Shown here: positions 56,144-64,000 of the stretch, piece after piece | Layout: each line of letters begins with the position of its first letter | Numbering within the stretch: the stretch's first letter is position 1 | Assembly (NCBI RefSeq): GCF_000419765.1 | Contig: NZ_ATTQ01000007.1 | Span: forward strand, 248,001 to 312,000 | Length of the DNA stretch: 64,000 nt | Reading direction: 5' to 3' | From: Rhizobium mongolense USDA 1844 | Lineage (GTDB): Bacteria; Pseudomonadota; Alphaproteobacteria; Rhizobiales; Rhizobiaceae | Notes under the pieces: generated by a model | The model's input: only the letters and a program-made list of their open reading frames with translations | Told to the model about the DNA's origin: nothing | Database searches by the model: none | Position numbers and translations under genes: made by a program

Positions 56144-56587
56144 ATGATCAAGGAACTGGTTACGTTCTTCTTGAAGATCTGGGTCTTTTTCGGGACCCTC
56201 TATCTCGCTGTCATTGTTTTAGACCAATACAGCCTCGTGCCGCCGCCACCGGCGAAATGGGTGGCGGAACTCCGCAACGCTCGTGAACTCGTGGACGAGG
56301 CAAATAAGCTCGCGGACAAAGCCCAACCGGTGGCGAAGGCTGTTTCCGATATTTCCAACGCGGTCACGGCTCCCCTTCAGCTACTCACGCAGGTGTTGAA
56401 AGCCATTCCGTCAACATCGCCAGGTGCAGGTGGCGTCCGACACGCTAAGGACTTGCCGATCGCACCCCCTGGTCTAACCAGTCCACCCGGCACCTCGGGC
56501 GGATCAACAAACCCCCCGCCCAGTATATTGAGGCCGCATATACCTGATCCGAGTCGGGGGATGTTGCGGCCGCCGAGGTTTTGGTGA
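56144..56587 (+). CDS. unknown membrane-anchored protein with Pro-rich C-terminus
   Basis: A 147-residue product from ATG 56144. Residues 1-28 (KELVTFFLKIWVFFGTLYLAVIV) form one transmembrane helix. Residues 40-90 (LRNARELVDEANKLADKAQPVAKAVSDISNAVTAP) are a likely coiled coil. The tail is Pro/Gly/Ser rich (PPGTSGGSTNPPPSILRPHIPDPSRG). No family is recognised. The frame opens with GTG 55997, but the internal ATG fits the membrane topology better. Confidence 0.6.
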   Translation: MIKELVTFFLKIWVFFGTLYLAVIVLDQYSLVPPPPAKWVAELRNARELVDEANKLADKAQPVAKAVSDISNAVTAPLQLLTQVLKAIPSTSPGAGGVRHAKDLPIAPPGLTSPPGTSGGSTNPPPSILRPHIPDPSRGMLRPPRFW

Positions 56588-57003
56588 TTGCCTGGTATTC
56601 CTGAACGATCTCAACGGCGTTAATTGCGCCAGCGACCTACATTTGCGCCGTCGCGTTGGTCTTGATGTGGACCACGCCAGCGAATTCTAGCAGATTACGA
56701 CGAATCTTAAAGGCATAATATCATTTATTTTCAATAGGATAACGGACTTATGAGAATGGCGTCGAACGCTAATTCGGCTGACACCTTTTCCGCCATAATC
56801 TCGGTTTAGGCATTTTTTATCGAGTGCCGTTTCCGGAGCCCAAGAAGCCATCCTCAACTTCATCAAAGCACTTGCGCGGAAACGAGCAAAGGCTGGATTC
56901 TCACCCCGAAATACCAATGAAACCGTCGCAAACCGTTCTGATGGGGTCGGAACAAAAAACAAGTTATCTCATTTCTCTTCCATCATAGATGGAGAAAACT
57001 GCC
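56588..57003. other. intergenic region with an att-like sequence
   Basis: 416 bases with no supported gene. It contains the imperfect att copy at 56782-56795. GGAAC-N16-CATT before the next gene is an imperfect EcfG-like promoter. Confidence 0.45.
56782..56795. repeat. second att-like copy of the tRNA-Ser 3' end
   Basis: CACCTTTTCCGCCA matches the 14-base att core with one mismatch. With flanks (GACACCT-TTTCCGCCATA) it matches attR at 17 of 18 bases. It could be the attR of an older island covering 53155-56795. Confidence 0.5.
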
Positions 57004-57285
57004 ATGACTCACGACCAATTCCCTGATCGCAGATCAGACCCGCGCACTACTCCGGTCCGCAGTCGCTCTTCGTGGGGCGCATGGGCCGCCATTATCGCGG
57101 TGATTCTGGTGGCTGGCGTTGTATGGTTCGAGTGGGGTGGCTCGCCCGACACCGATCCGATCTCGACGTCTTCAACGACGCCCTCCACGCAGTCTGCTCC
57201 AGCACCGGCAACGCCGACTGCGCCGACCAGCAACAATGTAACCCCGGCGCCGGCTTCTCCTCCTGCGGCTCCGGCGCAGCAGTAG
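57004..57285 (+). CDS. small membrane protein with low-complexity tail
   Basis: A 93-residue protein: charged N-terminus (MTHDQFPDRRSDPRTTPVRSR), one transmembrane helix (WGAWAAIIAVILVAGVVWF, about residues 25-43), then a Thr/Pro/Ala/Ser-rich periplasmic tail to the end. No family with known function is recognised. ATG 57004 is taken instead of 56989 because of spacing to GGAGAAA. A good terminator follows. Confidence 0.72.
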   Translation: MTHDQFPDRRSDPRTTPVRSRSSWGAWAAIIAVILVAGVVWFEWGGSPDTDPISTSSTTPSTQSAPAPATPTAPTSNNVTPAPASPPAAPAQQ

Positions 57286-57330
57286 GGCCTGCCTCTACGC
57301 CTGCAACAGTTGCTATTGAGATGGATCCAG

Positions 57331-57363
57331 AAAGGTCGGTGCGAGTTTCGCCCGGCCTTTTTT
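57331..57363 (+). terminator. Rho-independent terminator
   Basis: AAAGGTCGG pairs with CCGGCCTTT (one G-T pair) around a 12-base loop, then a T-run. It ends the gene at 57004. Confidence 0.8.
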
Positions 57364-57366
57364 CGT

Positions 57367-57826
57367 CCTCCCGATCGGTGACCAATCCTTGAGTAAGGCG
57401 TCGCGAAAAAAGTTCGAGCTGCCTCGGATCGTGCTCGTCGAAATAGAGGAGATCGAAGGCCACGAACATCGCTTCGCGAGAGGTCCGCTTGCCGCCCCGA
57501 CCGCCGAGCGATTGCTGCAGCAGTGCGCAATCGGATCGGCCCTGCTCGTCGAGCACGACCGCCTCGCCCGTCGCCACGCCGAGCCGACCTCCTTAACGGG
57601 CCTCCTTGATCGCGGGAAACCGATGCGTCCAGTCATGCCCGCCCATTTGATTTCGTAAACCCACTGCTCGCCCCTGTGTGGTTTGATGCTTGAGAAGCGT
57701 CAGGCATAGATCGATGTGGTCCGGCATGGGATCGAGGAAACGGCTGGGCCGGGCCCGATCGCGTGGTCTTGCTACTCTGGTACGGACACTTGCGGCGTCT
57801 TTGGCGAATATCGATGCAACTCTCAT
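57367..57826 (-). pseudogene. ATP-dependent DNA ligase (LigD) remnant
   Basis: Two leftward fragments of the ligase domain of a LigD-type protein. The first, at 57593-57826, reads RPSRFLDPMPDHIDLCLTLLK and, after a deletion, GGHDWTHRFPAIKEA. The second, in another frame to about 57367, reads GEAVVLDEQGRSDCALLQQSLGGRGGKRTSREAMFVAFDLLYFDEHD and LELFSRRL. The catalytic lysine segment between them (EIKWDGY) is deleted. It is a dead gene of the bacterial Ku/LigD end-joining family. Confidence 0.8.
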
Positions 57827-58022
57827 GACAAACCTCCCTCTCTCGCCGGGCCCTTACCGCGGCTGAGCGCAGAAGCAGGCTCGCGAATATATCAACCCGG
57901 CGGACGATCCTCAGAAGTCGCAATAGCCGGCCGCTGCATTGTTGTCTCAACAGCGGCAAGGACGAATGGCCTCTGACCTTGGCCGAAGGTGGATTGAGGG
58001 TCAGGCCCGCAGTGCTTTCAAG

Positions 58023-58289
58023 TTATTCGACGACCTCGATCACCGCGCGGGTCTTCGGATTGACGAGCACGCGCTTTTTGTTGACGACCACATAACCGTA
58101 ATCGGGCTGATCGGGGATCGTTTAGATCTCGACCGTGTCAGGAAGCGCCGTACCGATTGCAACATCACCTTCAAACGTGAGCGATGGCGCTTGTTGCTCA
58201 ATAACATAGGTTCTGACCTCGCCGGGAACGACGACCGTCGCTGTCTGCGCCGTAAGCGCTAGTACACTTTTTCTCGGAACAGACTTCAT
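58023..58289 (-). pseudogene. DUF1236 protein gene with in-frame stop
   Basis: From ATG 58289 the minus strand encodes MKSVPRKSVLALTAQTATVV and then PGEVRTYVIEQQAPSLTFEGDVAIGTALPDTVEI. A TAA at 58122 interrupts, and the same frame continues TIPDQPDYGYVVVNKKRVLVNPKTRAVIEVVE to a stop at 58023. Both parts are DUF1236 repeats found in rhizobial secreted proteins. A single base change would restore one frame. Confidence 0.8.
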
Positions 58290-58329
58290 GGCTATCCGTT
58301 GAGATGATCGCCAACGGAGATTGCATTTC

Positions 58330-58575
58330 ATGAACTCGGACATCTGGGAACGCAGCATCGAGTTGATCGACTGCGACGATCGTTTCCGCACCGTAAAAAA
58401 TACGAGAGAAGCCGTTGCGTTTCTGATGACGTCCTGGCCCGGTCACAAAGGCCCCGCATATGCGGCAGCGCGGAAGGCCTGTCTGCGAGCCCTCGAGGGC
58501 GAAAAGCCCGACATAGATCCTCAGACCGCTTTCATCGCAGCAGCAGAGGAATCTGGTATTCTCAGGGCCAACTGA
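58330..58575 (+). CDS. DUF982 domain protein
   Basis: An 81-residue protein of the DUF982 family, abundant on rhizobial replicons and of unknown function. WERSIELIDCDDRFRTVKNTREAVAFLMTSWPGHKGPAYAAARKACLRALEGE matches the family core. ATG 58330 is chosen; ATG 58321 is also in frame. It is divergent from the DUF1236 pseudogene. Confidence 0.85.
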   Translation: MNSDIWERSIELIDCDDRFRTVKNTREAVAFLMTSWPGHKGPAYAAARKACLRALEGEKPDIDPQTAFIAAAEESGILRAN

Positions 58576-58890
58576 AATATTCACCCCGCTGCTCATAGGC
58601 TCCGGCGCGTAGTTCCGCGTATCGCTGGTGCATCCATTTGATTTCAGGGGTACCAACAGCTGCGGAGGCGCGTCGCCTCCGTGGCGGCGTAACGGCGCAA
58701 CAACCCGGTTCGGGAAGCCTGATGCCGGTTGCGAGATGGCGCGCTCATTAACAGCGGTTCGGTGCTTGGACAAAGCAGCGTCCGTCGAGTAACGACAGGA
58801 GCGGCGGCAGTGACGGACGAACCATTTCCGCCGCCCGCCATAGGCGACGTTCGATGTCCGCAGCAAGTGGGTCCGGCGTAGAATCAGGCC
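58576..58890. other. intergenic region
   Basis: 315 bases without a supported gene on either strand; no repeats or promoters recognised. Confidence 0.4.
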
Positions 58891-59052
58891 ATATTGGCGG
58901 CGGCCTGTGACGCCTTCATACGCGACGTCGTGAAGCCGCGCTTCCTGCCGGAGATCCGGTCGAGTGAATGGAACCATCCGGTGGATATCCGCGGCGACTG
59001 GCGCGGCGGGCAGCCGCGCTGTTCGGTCATGCTCGCTGGGGTCGTCGCCTAG
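58891..59052 (+). pseudogene. DUF3024-like gene fragment
   Basis: The frame reads CDAFIRDVVKPRFLPEIRSSEWNHPVDIRGDWRGGQPRCSVML and stops at 59052. VKPRFLPEIR followed by PVDI-G-WRG resembles a short family of helix-strand proteins (DUF3024-like) that normally continues another 50 residues. There is no convincing start. Treated as a fragment. Confidence 0.4.
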
Positions 59053-59192
59053 CCTTCAAAGGTTTCATTTTCCGCGACATCCGAGCGAGAGGGCTATGGC
59101 GTAAACATAGGATCTGCTTTGCCACGCCACCCACATCCCTATATCTTACGATATCCGGACTCATTGACGCCCTATAAGGGTTGTATGTCCTT

Positions 59193-59268
59193 GAGCGCCT
59201 AGCGGGCGCTCGGATTGGAGCGGGTCGTAGCGTCGGCGGGGGCGCAAGCTTCGACCCGCTCTTTCTTT
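59193..59268 (+). ncRNA. candidate small RNA: two hairpins, the second a terminator
   Basis: GAGCGCC-TAGCG-GGCGCTC (59193-59211) is followed by a 10-bp stem GAGCGGGTCG/CGACCCGCTC (59218-59227 with 59252-59261) and TTTCTTT. No gene ends just upstream, so the terminator is an orphan and may close a short transcript starting near 59150. No -10/-35 was clear. Confidence 0.4.
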
Positions 59269-59287
59269 CCAACAACGGAGCGCGCCT

Positions 59288-59407
59288 ATGTTTTGGGATT
59301 TCATCACGATCGCAGCGATCTTCGGCGCTTTCTTTTTTGTGCGAGAGGCACAAACCGTGCTCGCGAAAGCCCGCCTGTCGAACTGGCGCAGCTTCACCTT
59401 CCGGTAA
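59288..59407 (+). CDS. 39-residue membrane protein
   Basis: ATG 59288 with GGAG 8 bases upstream. Residues 2-18 (FWDFITIAAIFGAFFFV) are hydrophobic; then REAQTVLAKARLSNWRSFTFR is basic and amphipathic. It is one of several tiny single-span proteins in this window. No family is recognised. Confidence 0.55.
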   Translation: MFWDFITIAAIFGAFFFVREAQTVLAKARLSNWRSFTFR

Positions 59408-59528
59408 ACGGACCAGGAAGCGACAACTTTCCTGAAACACGATTCTGGCGGGATCTGGTTGCTTTTCCGCCCATCGCGCGTGCAATCTGCTTGTATTTTC
59501 CAAGCTCCTGCCGCCTTCCGGATATCCC

Positions 59529-60056
59529 ATGATCAATCGACTTGCCGCACTGCCGGTGATTTTCCTCGTTTCACTGCCTGCAGCCGCCGGCAACTACCGG
59601 CCGGACAATGGCTGTACGCTGGATTATCCGCAATCTGTGCTGAAGAATGGCAGCTTCAAGCTCGACAAGGAGAAGGGTTCCGGTTCGGAGAGCATAGCGC
59701 TCACCCCGAATATCGATGTGAGCGTCGAAAGCGGCGGCTGCGAATATTCGACCAGGACTTACCGCTTCTCTATCTTCCTGACAGGCGATGAAAATCAGAT
59801 GTCAGGCATTGAATATGTAAAAGCCGTCGAGCTGCTTGCCATGCTGGAGCGTCGCAAGGAACTGGCACTGGATTTTTCCGGCGCCCGTAAAGCGCTCCAA
59901 TCCTACATGGCGCTGGTCGTGGAGCCGAAGCTGGGAGAACAGCTGTATATTCGCAACGACACCGAGAATCAGTTTTCAGAGAAAGTCTGGATCGATGTCG
60001 ATCGCAGCACGGAGCCCACGCATATCGCGGTGACGTTATCCAGCGGTCCGTACTAG
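59529..60056 (+). CDS. secreted protein of unknown function
   Basis: A 175-residue protein with a signal peptide (MINRLAALPVIFLVSLPAAAG). The mature part is YRPDNGCTLDYPQSVLKNGSFKLDKEKGSGSESIALTPNIDVSVESGGCEYSTRTYRFSIFLTG, with two cysteines that may form a disulfide. Helical and strand segments follow to the end. No family is recognised. The ribosome binding site is weak. Confidence 0.7.
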   Translation: MINRLAALPVIFLVSLPAAAGNYRPDNGCTLDYPQSVLKNGSFKLDKEKGSGSESIALTPNIDVSVESGGCEYSTRTYRFSIFLTGDENQMSGIEYVKAVELLAMLERRKELALDFSGARKALQSYMALVVEPKLGEQLYIRNDTENQFSEKVWIDVDRSTEPTHIAVTLSSGPY

Positions 60057-60284
60057 AGACAGCCGTTTTAATTCAAATTTCGCAGTTAACCGCCTGTTAA
60101 TATTTAGCTTGCCCCGCAAAGCGAATGATCTATCCTCCAGAATCACAGGGCTGCGTAGAAATGTGCAACGAGAGTTCGAGAATGCCGCCGGGTTTTGCAG
60201 TTCCTGCCCTCCCCAGCGTGTGTCGTTGTTGAGAGCTTGTCCATTTCACATGCCGGTAACACTGCTGCTACCCTGATCCGGCAA

Positions 60285-60309
60285 GGAACGTTTCTGCAGG
60301 TTTTGCGTT
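60285..60309 (+). promoter_or_regulatory. EcfG (general stress sigma factor) promoter of the glsB-like gene
   Basis: GGAAC (60285-60289), 16 bases, CGTT (60306-60309): an exact consensus match, 34 bases before the start codon. Confidence 0.85.
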
Positions 60310-60342
60310 CATTTTTGTTGCTTCTCTAGGAGGGAGATCACC

Positions 60343-60597
60343 ATGGAAGGCGAAGGCGTAGGTTGGATTGCGGCGATCATCATCGGCGGTATCGCCGGCT
60401 GGTTCGCGGAAAAATTCATGCACAGCAATATGGGCCTGCTCATGAATATCGTTCTCGGCATTGTCGGCGCGATCGTTGCCAATTTCATTCTCGGCGTCCT
60501 GAACATCCAGCCGCTCGTAGGCTGGCTCGGATACCTGATCACCGGTTTCGTCGGCGCCTGCATTCTTATTGCGCTCGGACGTCTTGTGCGACGCTGA
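60343..60597 (+). CDS. GlsB/YeaQ/YmgE family stress-response membrane protein
   Basis: An 84-residue transglycosylase-associated (Transgly_assoc) protein with three hydrophobic, glycine-rich segments: VGWIAAIIIGGIAGWFAEKFM, GLLMNIVLGIVGAIVANFILGVLNI and WLGYLITGFVGACILIALGRLVRR. The family is stress induced and of unclear function. GGAGGG precedes ATG 60343. An EcfG promoter upstream supports a general-stress role. Confidence 0.92.
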   Translation: MEGEGVGWIAAIIIGGIAGWFAEKFMHSNMGLLMNIVLGIVGAIVANFILGVLNIQPLVGWLGYLITGFVGACILIALGRLVRR

Positions 60598-60750
60598 TTT
60601 CAATCGCGGAAAAGCCAGGACCACAGCTCCCTGGCTTGTACATTGAGAGGCCGGAACATCCGATATGATGTTCCGGCCACGTTTGTCATTGGGTGGTTGT
60701 AACACCGCAATGCGATGCGCAAAGCATTGTACGATTATTGCCGCGTCGTT

Positions 60751-61032
60751 TCAGCGGCGGCTCATCAGGCCGAAAACGTAGGCAATGCCGGCGGTTACGG
60801 CGAGTGCGAAGATCGGTTCTTCACGCACTTTCTCGCGCACACGCTCGGTCATGACAGAAGCCTCGTCGGTAACGGCGGTCTTTGCGCCCTGCCCCAAGGC
60901 GACGACGCTCTCGGACAGCCGTGCCAAATCCTCGCGCAATGCGGTGACTTGAGCCGAAAGATCATCTGCTGCAATTTCCGCCTTCACGCGTGCGCCCGTC
61001 GTTTGTCCGGAGGCGGTCTTGAGTTCGGCCAT
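60751..61032 (-). CDS. ElaB/DUF883-like small protein with C-terminal membrane anchor
   Basis: A 93-residue protein: a soluble helical region (VKAEIAADDLSAQVTALREDLARLSESVVALGQGAKTA, likely coiled coil) followed by a C-terminal span (EPIFALAVTAGIAYVFGLMSRR). This layout is that of ElaB/YqjD/DUF883 proteins, which tether ribosomes to the membrane in stationary-phase E. coli. ATG 61032 is used because the EcfG promoter lies just upstream of it; the ORF's first ATG (61065) lies within the promoter. Confidence 0.82.
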   Translation of the reverse strand: MAELKTASGQTTGARVKAEIAADDLSAQVTALREDLARLSESVVALGQGAKTAVTDEASVMTERVREKVREEPIFALAVTAGIAYVFGLMSRR

Positions 61033-61063
61033 TGTCTGCTCCTCTTTTTGCGGATGCGGCTTC

Positions 61064-61088
61064 AACGACGTGAGGGCCGAAAGGTTCC
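61064..61088 (-). promoter_or_regulatory. EcfG (general stress sigma factor) promoter of the ElaB/DUF883-like gene
   Basis: On the minus strand GGAAC (61088-61084), 16 bases, CGTT (61067-61064): an exact consensus match 32 bases before the start codon. Confidence 0.85.
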
Positions 61089-61250
61089 CTGAAGCGCTTC
61101 ATTTCTTGAACGTGATCGCCTTCCGGGACCTTCGCCGACACCTGCTATGTTTTCACGCGCAGACGCTTCATTTCCTTACGCGTTTGTTCTAAGGAACGTC
61201 GAAAGCTTTGCCCGTGAAAGGGCGAAATATAATGCGAGGTTTGCGTTTCG

Positions 61251-63143
61251 ATGTTCCATTTCCTGAGAAGAGCCGCCCGGACCTGGGTCGCCAAGCTCCT
61301 GATGCTTCTCCTGGTCGCTTCATTCGGTATATGGGGCATCTCCAGTTCGCTGCTCACCGGCAGCAGCAGCACGGCGGTCGTCACCGTCGGTGACCAGGAG
61401 GTAGACGCCACCGAATTCCGCCTTGCCTACCAGCGGCAGGTCGCAAGCCTCAGCCAGCAGTTCGGCATGCGTCTGACGCCCGAGCAGGCCAAGGCCTTCG
61501 GCGTCGAGCAGCAGGTGATCGCCCAGCTCGTCGCCGGCGCCTCGCTCGACCAGCTTGCCGCCGACATGAATCTCGGCCTTTCGGAAGATCGTCTCGCCCA
61601 GCTGATCGCTGAGGATCCGGCCTTCAAGGCCGTCAACGGCCAGTTCGATCGCACGCTCTTCACCTCGCGCTTGCGCAACGCCGGCATCCGTGAGGCGGAC
61701 TATATCAGCGAGCGCAGCAAGGTCGCCGTGCGCAGCCAGATCGTCGATGCGGTGTCGAACGGCTTCACCGCTCCGAAGACGCTCGTCGACGCGCTGAAGC
61801 TCTACCGTCAGGAAAGCCGCGACATCGACTACTTGCTGCTGACGAACGCGAACATCGAGCCCATCAAGGCTCCGGCCGAGGATCTGCTTTCGAAGTGGTT
61901 CGATGGCGTCAAGAGCCGCTATCGCGCGCCGCAATATCGCAAGATCGCCTATCTGAAGCTCGAACCTGGAGACATTGCGGATGCCTCGACCATCACGGAC
62001 GATCAGATCCGCGAGGATTTCGACAAGCGTAAGGACAGCTATCGTACGCCGGAAACGCGCACGATCGAGCAGCTGACCTTTGCCAGCAAGGATCTGGCGA
62101 CCGCTGCCGAAACGGCGCTCAAGAGCGGCACGAGCTTCGACCAGCTCGTGACCGACCAGGGCAAGACGGCAAGCGACGTGCTGCTCGGCGACTTCACCAA
62201 GGACAAGGTTCCGGACCAGGCCATCGCCGATGTCGCTTTCGCAGTCGCCAGGGACGGCGGCACGACGCCGGTCGTCGATGGTTCGTTCGGCCCGGTCATC
62301 CTCCGCGTCTCCAACATCAAGCCGGAGAGCGTCAAGAACTTCGACGAGGTGAAGGAAGACATCCGCAAGCAGTTGGCGCTCGTCAACGCGTCGCAGGAGG
62401 TAATCAACGTGCACGATCGTATCGAGGATCTGCGCGGCTCCGGCCAGACACTCGAGCAGATTGCCGAACAGCTGAAGCTGAAGGCCGTCGTGATCGACGC
62501 CGTCGATCCGAGCGGGTTGGACAAGGGCGGCAACGAGGTCAAGGACATCCCCGCGAAGCCGCAGTTGATCGGTGAAGCTTTCAAGACCGAATCCGGTGTT
62601 CAGGCGCCGGCGCTGTCACTCGGCAAAGACGGTTATGTCTGGTTCGACGTGCGCGAAATCACGCCGGAGCGCGATCGCCCGCTGGCCGAAGTGCGCGACA
62701 AGGCCGTGCAGGATTGGACCGCCGAACAGCAGAAGCTCGAACTTGCCAAGAAGGCCGGAGAGCTGAAGCAGGAGGCGGAGAAGGGCAAGACGCTTGCCGA
62801 CATCGCAGCTCCGCTCGGAATTGCCGTCGAAAGCAAGAGCGGCCTCACGCGCGGCACCGAGGATGCCGTTCTCGGCCGCGCCGGCGTGACCGCTGCCTTC
62901 ACAGGCCCGGTCGATACTGTTGCGAATGCCGTTGGCGGCGATCCCGGCACGCAGATCCTGCTGAAGGTCACCAGCGTCAACACGGAGCCGACCGGTGATG
63001 TGCTGAACAATCAGGATGCGCAGATCACTGCCATGGCGAACGCTGCCGGCGACGACATTCTTGACCAGATGGTGAACCTACTGCAAACGCACTACGGTGC
63101 GTCGATCAATCAGACGCTCGCCGATCAGGCAGCCGTTCGCTAG
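61251..63143 (+). CDS. ppiD: peptidyl-prolyl isomerase PpiD/SurA-N family
   Basis: A 630-residue periplasmic chaperone-isomerase anchored by one N-terminal span (AKLLMLLLVASFGIWGISSSLL, about residues 12-35). The SurA_N_3 chaperone region covers about 38-170 (TVGDQEVDATEFRLAYQRQV). A degenerate parvulin domain follows at about 240-370 (TRTIEQLTFASKDLATAAETALKSGTSFDQLV), and a second C-terminal helical part ends the protein. It assists folding of outer-membrane proteins. It is immediately upstream of trpD. Confidence 0.9.
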   Translation: MFHFLRRAARTWVAKLLMLLLVASFGIWGISSSLLTGSSSTAVVTVGDQEVDATEFRLAYQRQVASLSQQFGMRLTPEQAKAFGVEQQVIAQLVAGASLDQLAADMNLGLSEDRLAQLIAEDPAFKAVNGQFDRTLFTSRLRNAGIREADYISERSKVAVRSQIVDAVSNGFTAPKTLVDALKLYRQESRDIDYLLLTNANIEPIKAPAEDLLSKWFDGVKSRYRAPQYRKIAYLKLEPGDIADASTITDDQIREDFDKRKDSYRTPETRTIEQLTFASKDLATAAETALKSGTSFDQLVTDQGKTASDVLLGDFTKDKVPDQAIADVAFAVARDGGTTPVVDGSFGPVILRVSNIKPESVKNFDEVKEDIRKQLALVNASQEVINVHDRIEDLRGSGQTLEQIAEQLKLKAVVIDAVDPSGLDKGGNEVKDIPAKPQLIGEAFKTESGVQAPALSLGKDGYVWFDVREITPERDRPLAEVRDKAVQDWTAEQQKLELAKKAGELKQEAEKGKTLADIAAPLGIAVESKSGLTRGTEDAVLGRAGVTAAFTGPVDTVANAVGGDPGTQILLKVTSVNTEPTGDVLNNQDAQITAMANAAGDDILDQMVNLLQTHYGASINQTLADQAAVR

Positions 63144-63155
63144 GAGCTGTAGCGC

Positions 63156-64000
63156 ATGACCGATCTGAAGCCGCTTCTAGCCAAGGCCGCGAGCCGCGAG
63201 CCACTGACCCGCGAGGAGGCCCGCGAGGCCTTCGAAATCCTGATGTCCGGTCAGGCCACTCCTTCGCAGATCGGTGGTTTCCTGATGGCGCTGCGCGTCC
63301 GCGGCGAGACGGTCGATGAAATCGTCGGTGCTGCGACGACCATGCGCTCGAAGATGCTGCGGGTGGAAGCGCCTGCCGATGCGATCGATATCGTCGGCAC
63401 CGGCGGTGACGGCAGCGGCACCTACAATATCTCGACGCTGGCGGCGCTGATCGTCGCCGGCGCCGGTGTTCCGGTCGCCAAGCACGGCAACCGGGCACTG
63501 AGTTCGAAATCCGGAGCCTCCGACAGCCTGGCAGCTTTGGGCGTCAAGCTTGAGATTGCGCCTGAAGTGATCACGCGCTGCATCACGGAGGCAGGCGTCG
63601 GCTTCATGTTTGCCCAGCAGCACCATTCGGCGATGCGCCATGTGGGGCCGTCCCGGGTCGAGCTCGGCACCCGGACGATCTTCAACCTGCTCGGGCCGCT
63701 GACGAACCCGGCCGGAGTGCGCCGCCAGTTGCTCGGCGTCTTTGCGCCGCAATGGGTCGTGCCGATCGCTGAGGTCATGCGCGACCTCGGTTCGGAGAGC
63801 GTCTGGGTCGTGCATGGCGATGGTCTCGATGAGATCACCACCACCGGCAAGACCAGCGTAGCAGCGCTTGAAAACGGCAAAATCCGAACCTTCGAGCTTT
63901 CGCCGGCGGATTTCGGCGTGCCGCCCTGTGCACTTGCGGCGATAAAGGGCGGCGATGGCGTCGCCAATGCTGCTGCACTTCGCGAAGTGCTGAGCGGTGC
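63156..64000 (+). CDS. trpD: anthranilate phosphoribosyltransferase (3' end outside window)
   Basis: The first 281 codons are present; the reading frame is open to the window end. TrpD joins PRPP and anthranilate in tryptophan synthesis. [45 protein letters not shown] holds the GTGGD and KHGNR motifs. [21 protein letters not shown] and [14 protein letters not shown] follow. GGAG precedes ATG 63156, 12 bases after the ppiD stop. Confidence 0.97.
   Translation, partial: MTDLKPLLAKAASREPLTREEAREAFEILMSGQATPSQIGGFLMALRVRGETVDEIVGAATTMRSKMLRVEAPADAIDIVGTGGDGSGTYNISTLAALIVAGAGVPVAKHGNRALSSKSGASDSLAALGVKLEIAPEVITRCITEAGVGFMFAQQHHSAMRHVGPSRVELGTRTIFNLLGPLTNPAGVRRQLLGVFAPQWVVPIAEVMRDLGSESVWVVHGDGLDEITTTGKTSVAALENGKIRTFELSPADFGVPPCALAAIKGGDGVANAAALREVLSG

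Noticed and set aside
56905..56973. GGAAC-N16-CATT as an EcfG promoter for the gene at 57004
   Set aside because: The -10 differs from CGTT; kept only as a remark.
60268..60705. 145-codon leftward open frame opposite the GlsB-like gene
   Set aside because: Antisense to a recognised membrane protein with a perfect promoter.

Overview
This window is about 61% GC chromosomal DNA from an alphaproteobacterium of the Rhizobiaceae, most likely Rhizobium of the leguminosarum/etli group. The evidence is a glnB-glnA pair behind a sigma-54 promoter, a GAAC-N7-GAAC LexA box between uvrA and ssb, GGAAC-N16-CGTT promoters of the EcfG general-stress sigma factor, and rhizobial families (DUF1127, DUF1236, DUF1515, IalB, DUF982). 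All assignments come from reading motifs and recalling families; no database search was run.

Layout. 1-25.3 kb is mostly housekeeping: 3' end of mfd, a DsbA/FrnE-like protein, a peptide-binding protein, ialB, hspQ, glnBA, the NAD(P)HX repair enzyme, DUF72, divergent uvrA/ssb, a rhodanese-ChrB fusion with chrA, marC, gyrA, three tiny membrane proteins with a striking repeated promoter element, coaD, two cyclophilins, and queA-tgt. 25.4-34.7 kb is more variable: two MFS transporters, a DUF1127 gene, a winged-helix/TPR regulator, an arsR-SRPBCC-GFA-GFA operon with tandem operators, IS debris and a methyltransferase. 34.7-43.1 kb is again core: a leftward cluster of rlpA, a DD-carboxypeptidase, tmk, holB, metG, tatD and an MBL hydrolase, with a TauE/SafE exporter on the other strand.

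At 43.4 kb lies tRNA-Ser(UGA), and a 9.7-kb integrated element follows it (43,472-53,154), bounded by a 14-bp duplication of the tRNA 3' end. It carries a tyrosine integrase, an AlpA-like protein and an AAA ATPase. It also carries an HK97-type head set (portal, prohead protease, major capsid) and a tail-tube protein, but no large terminase, lysis genes or other recognisable tail genes. It resembles a capsid-forming phage satellite and is the most interesting part of the window. Its left end has a non-coding stretch rich in hairpins that ends in a strong terminator (candidate structured RNA). It also has a Cas2-like/SinR-family gene and several unrecognised small genes.

53.2-59.1 kb is a decayed accessory zone: an IS110/IS3 chimera, a cytochrome c, two DUF1515 remnants, ligD, DUF1236 and DUF3024-like remnants, and a second imperfect copy of the att core at 56.8 kb that hints at an older island. 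From 59.2 kb there are small stress-type genes (GlsB and an ElaB/DUF883-like protein, both behind EcfG promoters), and then the core pair ppiD-trpD, cut by the window end.
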